Part shown: positions 22,270 to 35,451 of the stretch, piece by piece
Position numbering within the stretch: position 1 is the stretch's first letter
How the letters are laid out: each line of letters starts with the position of its first letter
Assembly: GCA_900291925.1 (NCBI GenBank)
Contig: UWYS01000004.1
Coordinates: 310,001 to 374,000, forward strand
From: Thecaphora thlaspeos
Lineage: Eukaryota; Basidiomycota; Ustilaginomycetes; Urocystidales; Glomosporiaceae
Direction of reading: 5' to 3'
DNA: 64,000 bases
The notes under the pieces: model-generated
The model's input: the letters and a program-made list of their open reading frames with translations, nothing else
Database searches by the model: none
What the model was told of the DNA's origin: nothing
Position numbers and translations under genes: made by a program

Positions 22270-23777
22270 ATGCCATCTACAAGGAGAGTGTCTGCAAGGC
22301 TCTCGTCCGAGGCGCCCATAGAAGCAGCACCACCAGCAGCATCAGCGACAGCCACCTCAACAGCCTCCACCAAGTCCACGTCCAGATCAACTGCGACGGC
22401 CTCCACCTTTCCCGCAGGTCCACGCTCCGAGGCTGCCACTGCTACTGCCGCCACCGATGAAAAAGATGAACCATCCACAGATGCTCACCTCGAGCTGCTG
22501 ACCGAGCACTTCGGCTTCAGCCCAAAGGTCTTCGTCGAGGCGCTCGTCTACCTCTCCAACGAGCACCTCTACAAGCTCGCCGAGCAGTTCGAGATCACCG
22601 CCGTGGACCAGCTGCAACACCTCGAGGGCGGCGATCTCGAGGCCGAACAGGGCGTACATGCCGTCCTCACGCTGCTCGAAAACGCCCTCGACCACACGCT
22701 CGACACCTTCGAGCTCTACTGCCTTCGCTCCGTCTTTGGCGTAAAGGCCAGGCAAGCTAGGCTCATGACACTCGAACACCATCGCGGACTCGACCTCCGC
22801 CGCGGCAAAGGTGCCGCAGAGGGCTCCGCGAAGACCAACAAGTCGAGGAAGAGCATCGCCGCGATGACGAGCGCAAATGAACGGAGCCACCTCCTCGGTG
22901 CCGAGGAGGATACGCTGAAGCGTAAGCTGGCAGCGGTGAGTGCACGGTACTAGACTAAGCTAATATAGAGCCTTGGCAGACAAACTAACTTTCGCTGATG
23001 TGGTATCTGGATGATGACCGCAATGTACCGCAGGCCCGCTCCGTTCGGTACGACCTGTTGCTGGGCAAGCAGGCTGCCGAAGCGCGGCTAGCGCAGACCA
23101 CCCTACTGCACGAGCGCTTCTCGGCCATCCTGTCGGGCTCATCGACCACCGGCAGCGGCGACGACAACAAGCCGCACCCGGACGCTGGACCCTCGGTAAC
23201 GGCCGTGCTGGGCCAGCACGCGCGCAAGCTGCGCCTTGACGCCGAGATGCTGCTCAAGAATCTCGAGCAGCTGCGCAGCGAGGACCCCCTGGGCAAGCCG
23301 CTATTGCCAGCAGCAGCGGCAGCAGGCGGTGCGCGCGAGACAGGACGCAAAGGGTCGGACTCGGGCGATGAGGACGCCGGGACCGAGCTGCGGGTGTGGG
23401 AACGCGGCCGTGAGGCATATCTCAACTGGGAGGCGGAGCGGATGGTGGCCAAGGTCAAAGGAGCTTCGGATTCGCACCCCGCGGCTGCTCGCGCGTCTGC
23501 AGGCGACGAGTCGATGGCGGCAGATGCGGTAATGGCTTCGGAGGAGGGTCGTAAGACGCCGAAACGAAAGAAGGCGGCGCTGACGGCGCCGGCTTCGAGC
23601 AAGCGGAGAGCCGCAGCGACGGCAGCGGCGAGCGTTGGCGGCAGCAGGCGGAGGCAGCCCCTCGACGGTGATGATGGCGATGACGACGCTGCCGAAATGC
23701 TGGCAGCGACGCACGCCGTCGGCGAAGCAGCAGAGGTGGATAAGGTGGCCCAGGCTCTGCGCCAACGGCACGCCTGA
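22270..23777 (+). CDS. MTW1: Kinetochore protein MIS12/MTW1
   Basis: Two exons (22270-22935, 23034-23777), 469 residues, with a 98-nt GTGAGT...CAG intron in phase 0. After an Ala/Ser/Thr-rich N-terminus, residues ~75-185 match the Mis12 domain: LLTEHFGFSPKVFVEALVYL, EQGVHAVLTLLENALDHTLD, FELYCLRSVFGV and LEHHRGLDLRRG. Mis12/Mtw1 heads the MIND complex that links the inner kinetochore to the NDC80 complex, of which NUF2 is part. The C-terminal half has coiled-coil segments followed by a basic Lys/Arg/Ala tail. The protein is longer than in yeast (about 290), as is common in basidiomycetes with low-complexity extensions. Confidence 0.87.
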
Positions 23778-24507
23778 CCGGCCCTCGCTGCACCCACAGC
23801 TCCTCTTTCCCTCTCTCTCCATCGCACTCCTCCTTCGACCCTCCCGTGTACCCCTTCGTCGATCTGTGATCGATTTGTAACAACGGACAGTCCTTGATCG
23901 CGCGCGCAATAACAGGCTTACAGAAGCCGTCAGACTCTTGAGCTGCAGAGAGAGGCGTCGACCAACGCGCGTAAGTAAAGGCTGTGCTCCTGCACGTAGT
24001 AGTGGCTGGTAGCATCGCTGTGGCGTGTTGTGCGGAGCAGTGTCGATATGTGTCTGCTTCGGGGTTGCGGCCAGGTGCGAAAGGAGGCGCGCCGCGTGAT
24101 GACGGCTGACGGGCTGACGGCGAAGGACGTGAGTGGGCCGGTCGTCGCGCCCTGTGCACTGAGATCGGGCCTTTGCATCGGGAGCGCCGAGAAGGAACGC
24201 CTCACCTGCCAGCGTGGCCACTGGAAAGTGGAGGGCCGGTGCGGGCGGCTGCGCAGCTGGGTGACCTCTTTTGCTGATGCGCCAGGCCGTGCGTGGCTCG
24301 CCCTTGCTTTTTGCGAAGATCCCAAGGCAAAGCCACCTGGCCCGACCGTGCAGCCACCGGGTGCCACCACCACCGCCATCACCACTACCACCACCCTCAC
24401 TGCAACATCAACCATCGTACCCCTCTTCCGGTCTCTTACTGCCCAGGTGCGCGCTTCTTCCCCCTTTCCGTGTCCGCACCCTCCACACCGACAGCGACGT
24501 CAGCAGC
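23778..24507. other. Intergenic region between MIS12 and LTN1
   Basis: 730 bp holding the MIS12 3' UTR and the LTN1 promoter. ACC/CAC-rich sequence near 24364-24415 and a pyrimidine-rich stretch precede the LTN1 start. The LTN1 frame is open further upstream but contains no convincing start. No other gene. Confidence 0.6.
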
Positions 24508-27500
24508 ATGCCAAAGGGAGGCGCCAGAGGCAAGTCCTCGGCCTCTTCGGCCACCCGCAAGAAGCAGGCCGTCAAGGCGGCCAAGAGGAACGCGTTCGAG
24601 CGGGACGCGGATGGCAACCTCATCAACCCCGAGGCTTACGAGGCTCTCCAAAAGGCCTCGCAGCCCGCACAGAGAGGCCAGAAGAAGGACAAGACAAAGG
24701 GAAAGGACGGCAAGGGCAAGGGTAAAGGCAAGGTCGACCGAAAAAAGCAGTTCATCCCGCCACCCAAACCGCCCCAGCCGCTCCCGGACCCGCTCGACTC
24801 GATGGGCCTCGCCTCGCTGCTTCCGGCAGACCTCGTCGTACTGCTTCGCAAGGCCTCGAAGAAGGATGTCGTCACCCGATGCCGGGCGCTCGAAGGTCTC
24901 CTCGCCTGGGTCGAAGACGTCCTCAAACCGGCCGGCGGTGGAGAAGAAGCTGGCGACGACGATGCGGGGATCACCGTGGACGAGAAGCGCGAGGCGCTGG
25001 TGATGATGCTACCCTGCTGGGTCAATCTCTTTCCTCGACTTGCCCTCTCACCAATGCGTAGGCTGCGCCTGCTCACCAACCAGATCCAGATGCTCCTGCT
25101 CCAGAGCCCGCCGCAGGACTCGGAAGGTGCCTCATCATCGACGCGGAGCGAACTTTTGCAGTTGCCTTCCTATATCGAATCGATCCTCGGCCCATGGGCG
25201 ATCCTCAGCAACGACATCGACCGCTCCATCGAGCGAGTCGGAAGGGCCACGTGGACTAAGAGCGTCACTTGGCAGTCTTCGACCGACGAGCTCGGCGGGT
25301 CTTTCGAGAGCGGGGACCGCTTGCCGTTGAGGGACTACCTCGACAATTTGATCGAGCACCTCGCCCTCCTCCTCCAGTCGCCCTCGCCCTCAGCAGCGCT
25401 TGCGATGACCTCAGCCCACGCATCCGGCATCGCCGGCGACGTCTCGAACGCGGCGGGCTCGGGCGTCTCGACTCCGGTCGCGGCAGCCGGCGCGAGGGAG
25501 CACGACGCCAAGAACCGAGACGACGCAAACGTTGAGGAGGACACGGCAGCGCTTGACAAACGCCTGGTGGCGGGTGCGCTGTCGGTGCTCTCCTTTATCG
25601 TCAGCAACCATCCGCAGCCAAAGCCGGTCGAGGCTCTCGAGCCGCTCCTGTCCTCGAAGCTGCTCTGGTCATCCCTGTCCCCCGCCAACCTCTTCGCAGG
25701 CAACAACGCCTTCGGCAAACCCCTGGGCGGTGCGGCGGCTGCCTCTACGTCATCGTCGTTCGGATACGATGCTCCCGTCGTCAGAGCGAGAGCATGGACG
25801 CTGCTGCGCGACCTTCATAAGTCGATACCAGAGGTCCTCGACCGTCACATGGACGTCTACGGCACGGTCGCCATCTCAGCTGCGTGGCAAGAGCGCGACA
25901 CGGCGGTCCAGCGCAACATGATCGACGCCCTACTGCCAATCCTCACAGCTCGGCCATCGATCTGGCTTAGCGGCCAAGGTCAGCAGCAGCGGGCTGGCGC
26001 CGAGATCCGCAGCGCCGATGCCGAGAGCGACGGCGACGAGAGCGACGGCAGCGATGCCGATGACGACGACGATGAGGGTGAGGGTGAGGAGGATCAGGAC
26101 GAGAACGAGGGCGGCGATGGCGCGGAGTCGTCCGGCAAGCAGATGGATGGCGGTATCATGTCTAGGTCGACCTCGGCCGCCGCCGCCGCCCACCCGCGAA
26201 GCTACGTCAAGTTCCTGCGATGGCTGCAGACCGGCTGCGGCGGCGCACCTACCCTGGGCTACCCAAGCGTCCTCGTCTTCCTCTCGACGCTTCCGCAGGC
26301 CGCCTTCGACGCGGCATCATTCGAGCAGAGCTCCAACTTCCTGTCGAACCTCTACTCGGCACTCTACAGCCGAGACCTCGACAGCGATCCGGCCGGCTCG
26401 AGGGCGTTCCTCGTCGCATACTGCGAATGCACCGTCTTTCTCTGCTCGAAGGTCTTCCGCGAGGGCACCGATGAGGCGCAACGATCGTCGGACGCCGCCA
26501 AGCTGGCGCAGCAGCATTTGGGTCTAGTCTGGCGGGAGCTGGTCCTGGCGCTCGCACCTCAAGAGGCCGCCAGTACGGAAGAAGCCATTGACGCCAAGGG
26601 GGAGCGGAGAGCCCGCAAGGCGCGGATCAAGAGCATGGGCGAGCAGCGCATCGCCTCGGAGCTCGTTGCGGGCGTCCGGAAGCTATACAACATCGACCAG
26701 GAGGGCAGGGTTGGCTCGGGAATAATGGCAACCGTCAAGTCCGACTTACTCGTGATCGCAGAGTCCGCCTCCATGTCGGCCCTCGACGCCTCTTCCTCGT
26801 CGAGCTCGAGCGAAACCCAGGCCGGCCTTGGCAGGGCGGTTGCCATCCTCGCCGGACTCCTGCAGACACCGGCGGTGATGACCGATGCCGCTCGCGCTAG
26901 TAAGGTTCGCACCGAGGCGACCGATGCCGCGCAGGAGATCCTGGCGCGGGCGGCCACCTGCTTCAACAGGAGCGCAGAGAGCGCCGCCAGCGACACGGCC
27001 AGGTCGAGCGGCAAGGCTGATGTCCAGGCCTCCCTGATTACCACCGTCGTCCGAGCCCTGTCGACCGTCGGCGTTGGGATCGACGGCTCGGCGCTGCAGG
27101 CTCTCGAAGAGGCCGGCTCGAAGTCACTGCCCCGGCTGACGATGCAGCAGCGCATCACGCCGTCCGTGGCGTCGTCGTTCTTGGCCTCTTACCTGCCGGT
27201 CTGCAGCGACGCGGTGACACGGATCCGGATCTGGAACGAGGTGCTCGGATCGGTGACGAGGCTCCCTAGCATCGCCGACCAGGCCGAGGTCCTCGACGAG
27301 CTGATCACCGCAGCGGACGCTGCCAGATCAGGAACTAGCATGGACCAGCTCAAGGGGACCGAGTCCGCCTCGGGTCTCGACGACGTCGCGATCGCGATGA
27401 CGACTCGCCTCTGCGACGCCGATGCCGACCGGGCCCTGTCCAAGGCCAAGGCGAAAAATGTCGTCTCGAAATTGATGGTTGCCCCAAAGCCTTTTGTCGA

Positions 27501-30500
27501 GGTCGTGGTGGCCGAGCAGATGCTTGCCATCATCACGTCGACCATCGAGCATCTCCATCACGTGGCGATCGACCACGGCGCTTCGGCTGACGTGGCTACG
27601 GCCGTGGCAGAGACGTCCAGGGCGGCCACGGTCCTCCCAGATCTGCTGGAATCCCTTCGGTTCTGGGTCAGCGCCGGTCTCGACGACAACATCCGCAAGC
27701 TGATGCTGTCACCAACATACTCGGGCATCGTTGCGGCCGTTTTCGACCTCGCCTTCCTGTCTGTTGGCTCCGCCTCCATGGGGACATCCGTCGAGGCCGT
27801 CATCCGGTCGGCCTCGACAGCCTCGTTCCAGAGCAGCTCCGCAGTTGCACTCGACCTCTGGCGGTTGATGACCAGCTCGGCGGACCAGGAGCTTCGCGAG
27901 CACGTGCTGCGCGCGGGTCTCACCAGCTCGAGCGAGCAGCTGCTCGACACCAGAGTGCCCGCCGGTCTTATTGTCTCCGCCTTCGAGCAGCTTAGCCGGC
28001 AGCTGTCATCATCGGTCGACCCAACCGCGCTCCTGCCCTCGGCGAAGGACCTGGACGGCATGCTGGTGCGCTGCGCACGCCCGCACCCAAACCCAAAACT
28101 TTCGGTTCTCGACCCCTCGATCCCTCAGACGGAGTCCGGAGAGGCTGGCAGACCCGCCTTGGCCGATTACGACACCGAAGGGCTGGGCAGCTATGCGCGC
28201 TCGGCGCTGACCCTTGTCAGGTTCCTGAAGAACGACCGCGCCCTGGCACGTCGGAAGCAGCAGCTGCTACACCACGCTGTTTTTCTCGCACTGCTGGCCG
28301 AAGACGAGCTGCTGCAGCGCGGCAGCTCAAGGCAGTGCTTCGGGCCCGCAGCCTCTCGCTTGCGGCTGGAAAGCATCATGCAGGAATCGGTTGAGCTTGC
28401 GACTGCGATGTTCTCGGCTCAGGCCAATGGCATCGACGCTGAGTGGCACACCGATCTGGTGGCCGCGCTGCAGAAGCGCGAGGCATCGGCGCGCGATGAC
28501 CTCGGCCAGGTCCTAACCAATGTCTGGCTTCTGTCGCGGGAACACCCGGAGAGCTCGCATATCGCCAGGCTGTTCGGACGCCTGCTATCGGGATGCCTGA
28601 GCTTCGGATCCTTTTCCCCGGGCGAAGGCGAGAGGTGGCTGAAGCTGGGCCGCTCCATATCGGACAGCGCCTCCGCCCTCGGCCAGGCCACCATCGTTAC
28701 CATCAAGCCGTACGTCCAGAAGACGCAAGCCTACGACCGGCTTCGCAACGAGCTCGCCGCCAACCTGGCCGGTGTTCCCCCGTTGAAGGCGAGCACACAA
28801 GGTCTCGCTCAGCTGCGGCTACTGGTGGTCGCTGCGCCCGCCATCGATGCCGACGTGCCGCTGATCCCGCAGCAGAGGGCTATCTTCCTGCTGCAGGCGC
28901 TGCAGAAGTGGATCGCGAGTGACGAGGAGATTGTCGAGGAGATCAACGTCCGCCTGGCGCAGCTGTTCGTCTACCTAATTCCGATTGTACAGGACATGCC
29001 GGGTAGCCACGTCGACTTCTTCTTCGACCTGGTCGAGTCGAACCTCGACGTCGCGACGCTGTCGGACGAGTCGAGCTTGCCAGGGCTGTTCTACACGCTG
29101 CGGCTGCTGGAGACGCTGCGCGACTTTGCCCTGCGTAACGCCGGTCTACGCGAGATCTGGAAGGAACGAAAGGAGGCGTGTCTCGATCTGGTGCGCAACC
29201 TCTTCCTCTCTCTCGCCGACGAGGTCAAGGCGGGCAAGGAGGAGCCGCAGCCAACAGCGACCCCCTCGTCGTCGTCGTTGTCGACGCCAAAGGAGATGTG
29301 CGCCGAGCTAATTGTCGAGCTGGTGCGCGAAGTGCCGAGCAAGAGCTTCGACCTCGACACGACTTCAGCGTCGCTCTGCAGGTTGATGATGCACAGCGCG
29401 GTGCACGACGTCCAAGTGGTCAGCTACCGCCTTCTGAGCGACTCGATCAAGGATCGCGTCAAGGAGCTTGTCGTCGAAGCCGCTGTCGACAAGGGCATGC
29501 TGTCGGACGAGGAGAAGCGCGCGAAGCTGACATTCCCCTCTGCGCTGCTCGACGGCCAGCTCGGCCAGTTGGTCGATGAGGAAAGCACACGACGCGCGGC
29601 CTTCGGCTACTTCCTCTCGTGGATCGCCATCTTTGACCACTTCGAGGACGCCTCGCTCCAGCTTAAGGCGGTGTTCGTTTCGGAGTTGGAGAAGGGCGCC
29701 TACGTCTCGGACAGCCTGTTGCCGTCGGTGTTCGCGCTCGCGGGCTTGATGAACGAGGACCGCCGGCCGTTCGACCCGGCGCGCTGGGTGGTGGACGAGC
29801 TTTACCTCGACGCGATCGACCCTTCGCCGCTGCCCGTCGTCCAGGTGCTAGCGACGCACGTCTACTTCCGTGCCCTTATTCACATCCCCACGCTGATCCG
29901 CAACTGGTACCTCGACATCAAGGATCGACAGCTCTCGATGCTCGTCTCTTCCTTCACGACGCGCCACTGCACGCCGTTGATTGCGACGCGCGAGCTCTCG
30001 CACCTCAAGGAGCCAGACGCGCTCTCGCGCCTGCAGGACGAGGCGATGGCGATCAAGATCCTCTCGACCAACGAGGTCGTCGCGACCTACACGGTCGACG
30101 AGCATCCCATGGAGATTGGCGTAAAGATCCCCGCTGACTTCCCGTTACACGGTGTCGAGATCCGCGACATCAAGCGCGTCGGCGTCAGCGAGGCTCAATG
30201 GAGGGCGTGGCTGTTGGCTGTCCAGCAGCTCATCACCGGCCAGAACGGCCTAATCTTTGATGCGCTCAGCCTGTTTAAGAGGAACGCAGAGGTGCAGTTC
30301 GAAGGGATGGAGGAATGTGAATGTCCCATGCGTTCCTTGCTTCGATATGATTCTCTCCTGCCGCGAAAGGTGTGTGTGACGATGTACTGACGAAACTTGG
30401 CCCCACCCCTCTTACTCTTGTCTCCCGACTTCACGACAGGCGCTATCTGCTACTCGATCATCAGCCCTATGGATCGTTCACTCCCCTCGAAACCGTGCAA

Positions 30501-30594
30501 GACGTGCAAGAACAAGTTCCACGCCGGCTGCCTCTTCAAGTGGATCAGCACCAGCGGCAGCTCGACCTGTCCGCTGTGCCGAAGCATTCTCTAA
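24508..30594 (+). CDS. LTN1: E3 ubiquitin-protein ligase listerin (LTN1/RKR1)
   Basis: Two exons (24508-30316, 30440-30594), 1987 residues. Ltn1 ubiquitinates nascent chains stuck on 60S subunits as part of the ribosome quality-control complex. The N-terminus (KSSASSATRKKQAVKAAKRN) has the conserved start of the family. A very long HEAT/ARM-like helical solenoid follows, interrupted by an acidic stretch near residues 505-545 (DDDDEGEGEEDQDEN). The variant RING is at the C-terminus: EEC-AICYSII, CKTCKNKFHAGCLFKW, STCPLCRSIL. It is created by splicing a GTGAAT donor inside the first Cys codon to a separate short exon; without splicing the frame ends in an unrelated tail lacking the RING. It converges with the Artemis-like gene, only 85 bp apart. 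Confidence 0.95.
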
Positions 30595-30679
30595 ATCCCT
30601 CCCTCTTTCTCTCTCTTTTTGCTCTATCCCGCCTTCTCTCACGCCGTGCACGGTCTCATCATCACAACAATCGACATTC

Positions 30680-33600
30680 CTACTTACGTCTCGACTTGCG
30701 CGGTTCGACATTGGGCGTATCGAGGGCTAAGATGACACGTTTCGCTGCGACTCGTCTCGAGGGTTGTGGCGTAGCTTCGAAGCGCTGACTCGAAGCTACA
30801 GCGGGACTTTCATACCTCCTCAACCTTCCCAACGGATCAACCAACGACGAAGCGATCTGAACCGTCATTTCTTCTGCCTTCATCCTCCTTCCATTTCCGC
30901 TTTCCTTCTCTCGAGAGGAAGAGAAAGTGCGAAGGACATTTTGTCCTCTTACTGTCCGATCAGCCATCGACGTCGGGCGATCTTCGACTACAGCTATACC
31001 TTCTCCTCGAGTACCACCAGAACCCCGACCGGAGCGGTTGAAAGCAACGACAGAAGTGGAGAGATGCTCCAGAGTGGGGAAGAGGATTTCTTCCTGCGCT
31101 GATTCTTCCGCTTGAGTCGAGGAGGAGACGGTGCCTTGTGAGTCGTGTTGAGAATCAGGCGGGACAGGGGGCGGGAGAGCGCGAGGGGACGTGCATGGTC
31201 CCTGGTGCGAAAGACGTGTCGAGTGGGTCGCGACGGTGCGGCGAAGTGTATGTGACGACTGCGAAGGTTGCGAAGGTGAGGGTGAGGGTGAGCAGGAAGG
31301 GGAAGAGGGGACTGAAGGTGGGGTCCTTGTGGTTGTCGCGGCAATTGCGATGGGGGCGGCGGCATGGATCGCGACGCTTGCTACCGTCGCCGCTGCGGGT
31401 AGAGAGACGCGCGGAGCCGGCAGTGGTACTTTGCCGTTTGTCGGCGTCACAGGACGACGAAGTCCTACTACTCGTGCCCCTGCCACCCGCCGCTCCCCGG
31501 GCGCCTCGGGAGTAGCAGACGCCGCCGCTTCGAGCAGCCTCCCCGTATCCTGCGGTCGGACGGACAGGACCATTTCCCTCGTCGGTCCTTCCGCCGCCTC
31601 GCACAGCCTCTCCTCCAGCGGTTCGAGCACCTCGCGGTGTAACTCTTCGTTCTGCAATGCGAAAGTCGAGAGTGCCATGATGTGCCGTATTCCTATTTGG
31701 CAGTCTTTCGATAAGGTCGTGGGTGGCTCAGAGCCAGAGGCGAGGAGAACGTGACCCGTCTCGATCAGCAAGAGGAGACGATCGCATATAATGCGCAGGT
31801 GGGCGGCCGTGAAGGCGTCCGAGACTTGGCGACAGGCGAGAATGAGCGCACAAACGGCGATGACCCGGTCGTCGAGAAGGAAGATGGCGTTGCTTGACGG
31901 CGGAGCGGATGCTTCAAAGGAAAGCTTGGTGAAGAGAGAGAGAACGCAGTCGAGGTCCCGCTCGAGCGTGGCAAAGAGACGGGATGCGAGGACATGCCAC
32001 GTCGATGCGTGTGACTCCAGGTCTCGGGGAGGGGTCGAAACGGGCGCCGAGTCGACGAGATGGAGGTCACAGATCTCGCTTGTCCGGAAGCGGTCGAGCA
32101 GGATTTGATAACCCATCGCGAGGTCTTCCAGATGGGAGGGGTCCTTGCTTGCTGATGCAGCGCGGTCGGGTTGTTCGAGCAGCTCAAGCACCGTCTCCAG
32201 GGCGTAGTACGAGAGGCCGTACTCGTCAGCCTCGTTTGTGTCGTCGTACCCCTGTAGCGCTGCTAGAGCATCGACGGGACGAGCGCCGGCAGGATCTTGT
32301 GGTGCCTTGTCCATGGCAGAAACGGTCTCTCGTGCAGCGGTGGTGGCGACGGTGCGCTGCGGCTGTCTCCCGACCGGCTTGTCGGCACCTGCGTCCATAG
32401 CCTCGTCCGTGTCCAAGGGAGGCGGCACGATGCCCTGGTCCAGCAGGCAGAGCTGTTCGACCCTCTCGGCGTCGATGGGGTTGCGCCGCCTAACGTCCGT
32501 CCACATATCAACGTAGGTAATGCCGGCGCGTCGAGCATAGTGTACACCGAAGTGGTGGATGAGAATGTTGAGGTACTTCGAGGCGAGGCTGTCGTCCAGA
32601 AGCGGCGCAGCGGGCGGCGCTGGCTTGGGCGCCTCGCCGCGTGCCGTCGGCGCCTCATCTGCGCCTGCGCCTTCTTCGTTCCGGGACGGCGACCGGCGAT
32701 TCCCCAGCCGGTGTCCAACGCACAGTGGTGGCGCATCTTCAACCTTGTCATCGCTTCGTGCCGCAATTGAAGGCGCTGGCACACGAGACTCACGGAAGAA
32801 GCTCGGCGAAGGCGGCTGTGGCCGCAGCATCAGTTCGGCCGCCTGGCTCTGGTCGGTATCGTAGCCAGCTGTGACGTCGCTCTTGTCGCCCGACTCCGTC
32901 AGGTCTGCCGAGCTCTCTTCGGCGGCGGCGGCGGCGGCGGCGGCAGCGGAGAACGAGGGAAGTGAGACGCCTTCCGTCATACCTTCTTGCCTCCTCCAAC
33001 GTTCGATCTCGAGCAGCGCCGCGAGGTTGCCGGCCATGTTTTGCATCGTACTCGCCTTGAGGCTGATGCCGCGCGCCTTGGACAGCGCTTCGACTTCGGC
33101 ATTCCCCAAGGCCACGCCACCATTGTTGCTGCTCTGACGGCTATGCTGCGGCGGCGGATCGGAGCCGCTCGCATGTCCTTCGATTGAGTCGCGACCTCCT
33201 CGAACGGACTGCTGGCGGGCCAGCTGGATCTGCTGTTCATAGAACGACCACTGGCGATCGCTGAGCAGCGCCAGCCCTTCCGCTGCTAGACGATTGGTCC
33301 CACCCGAGGCGAGATAAGGGCCGAACAGGTGGTGTAGCAGGTAGTAGTCCAACCCGCCGCGGGTATCGAGGATGGTGTTGGGCGACACCGTCTTGGGCCG
33401 GAAGAGGTCGATGAAGCGCTGCAGCTCAGGCAGCGGAGAATGGCGTTCCAGTGGCACCAGCACCGCTTTAGGCCACGAGGTGCGACCCTGCTGCGCGTAC
33501 TCGAGCCGTAGCTGCGCTTCCCTGAACGTGTCGGACCATCGGTCGTCTGAGATTTGCGCCGGATTGACGAAGACTACCAGCGGGCCGGCATCATCCTCTC

Positions 33601-34987
33601 TGCGATCCTCGGCAGGTCCCCACCTCTGGTCTTGCGGGAGGTCCTTGCGGTCGAAAAGGCTGGTGTCGTCGACACCGCCGCGTTCCAGCTCACCTTGACG
33701 AGCCACGGCATCAGAGGAGCGCAGCAGCACGCTGCACATATCCTTTCTCTCGCAGGCGTGGAAGCGGCTCTCCTCAGGGTCGAAGGTGATGATCTGCGCC
33801 AGGAAGGGGTCTTCGCAGCTAGCCGCCTTATACATGCCAGCCTTGAAGCGATCGGCATGGACGCGACAGCCGAACGCCTTGGCCACGGCCTTGAGCATTC
33901 CCTCGTAGCCCCACGTCCACGAGTTGAGGAAGAAGCGCGTGTCGGGCGGGTACATGCGCAGCAGGGCGACCATATCCTGCAGTGCGCGCTCCTTGCTCGG
34001 GACGGAATGAGTGGAAAGCAGCATCTCGGTGTCGAAGTAGATGTTCTCGAGGCGGAGCGACGGGAGCGGGGCGGCGCGGTCGTGTCGGTCGACGAGGTCT
34101 TGAGTGTCCGGATCGCTGGCGGGATCCATTTCCTGCGATATGACGCTCGCCAACGTGAGTCGGTGTGCTGCAGCTATGGCTGGCTCAAGGCTTGTTGCAG
34201 AGGTGCGCTGCTGCATGGCCTCGGCCCAAGAGGCGTCGAGCGCGGCCGCGCCAAAGCTGCGATCCCAGGCGATGTAGCGCGAGATGGCGGCATTGCGGAC
34301 GAGGGCCTCGCACCACCACCCTTCGGCCCTCAGGTCACCCGTATGCAGGACGGCGCCTCTGGGTCCTTGAACCAGGAACATGGTGCCGCCAAACATGTGG
34401 TTGGACTCCAGCAGCGTGAGGGTGATCCTTGTGCGCGGGGTGTAGGCGATCTCGGTGGGCTGATTGTAGGGCAGCGGGTGAAGGAGGTCCTGGGCCGAAG
34501 TGCGTGTGCCGGAGAGGCGGCCTCGTGCGCTCGCCTGGCGGCCCGAGACCTGTAGGTGGGCATAGGGGCGTAGGAGCGCGCCATGGTCGTTGTCGTAGCC
34601 GATGCGGTCCTTCTGGCGCTCGTAGCGGAGGAGGTTCTTTGTAGCGAAGCTGCAATAGATGGGGGCGGTGATGCCGGGTCGGTCTAGACCGCCGAGGTGG
34701 TCGGTGTGGATATGGGTGAGGAGGTAGAGGAGCGGCTTCTAGAAGTGACGCTGCTGTGGGGCGAAGAGGTCGTCGTCGCGGTCGTCGTGGAGCACGGCCC
34801 TGCGGTGGGCGAGGATGGACGTTGGCAGCAGGATGGGACCGTGGTCGAAGTGGTCGACGCGTATGCGTGGGTACTCGAGGATGTAGCCATGGGAGTTGGT
34901 CCTGCGCGGCAGGTGGTGCAAGGGAGAAGGAGGGATGAGCGAGCGCGGGATGACGGGTGGGAGGGGGGGTGAGGAGGTACTGTACAT
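30680..34987 (-). CDS. SNM1/Artemis-family metallo-beta-lactamase nuclease (frame carries an in-frame TAG or hides a short intron)
   Basis: The frame encodes about 1435 residues. N-terminal part: GYILEYPRIRVDHF, then the metal-binding HIHTDHLGG, then ESNHMFGGTMFLVQG and HTGDLRAEG, then the beta-CASP stretch ENIYFDTEMLL and GCRVHADRFKAGMYK. This order is typical of Artemis/SNM1 DNA-processing nucleases (end joining or crosslink repair). A long, mostly disordered C-terminus follows. Just before the HxHxDH motif an in-frame TAG (34741-34739) interrupts the frame. Either it is a nonsense codon, or it is the acceptor (CTTCTAG) of a 57-nt intron beginning GTGCTC near 34795, which would restore phase 0. 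The intron is shorter than others here and its donor is weak. Whether it is Artemis-like or Pso2-like needs phylogeny. Confidence 0.8.
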
Positions 34988-35451
34988 GATCTATCCATAA
35001 GCCGGTCTGGCTTGACGGGTCGTTACACTGACGGCGGTTGCTGGGAGCGAGTAGGGATGCATGGGCGGTGGCTATTCCTTTAGGGCATCTCGGTGGCTGT
35101 CTGTGTTGTTGGTGCGAGGGAGGGGGAGGGGGTAGAGTGGCGGTGGCGGTCTGGGTGTGCGGAAGGGCCAGGGTGGGTGGCGGGGTCCTCCGCCTGTCGA
35201 GCTGAGCCACCACTCACGACTACAGTACTCAGTGACGCGCAGCGCGGGCGCGGCACCGAGAGCGGCGGAGCGCCTTTGCGCTGAGCGCTTGTGGAGGCGC
35301 GCCGACCCAAATTTCAACTTGAATTCATCCGTTGAGCGCCGTCGCATCGTTCGCTGCTTGCCTCTTGGCCACCATCATCCACCACCTCCGCCCTCGCCAT
35401 CGCCACCTCGTCCCTCGCAAACGACCGACACACAACCCCAACAACGCCACC
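34988..35451. other. Divergent promoter region, Artemis-like nuclease / SDE2
   Basis: 464 bp between two start codons. It contains one TACAGTA at 35221-35227; a TACTGTA at 34978-34984 overlaps the start of the nuclease frame. The last ~100 bp before SDE2 is C-rich. No other gene. Confidence 0.6.

Noticed and set aside
33554..34555. 333-codon open frame antisense to the Artemis-like nuclease
   Set aside because: Shadow of the conserved catalytic exon with no recognisable domain.
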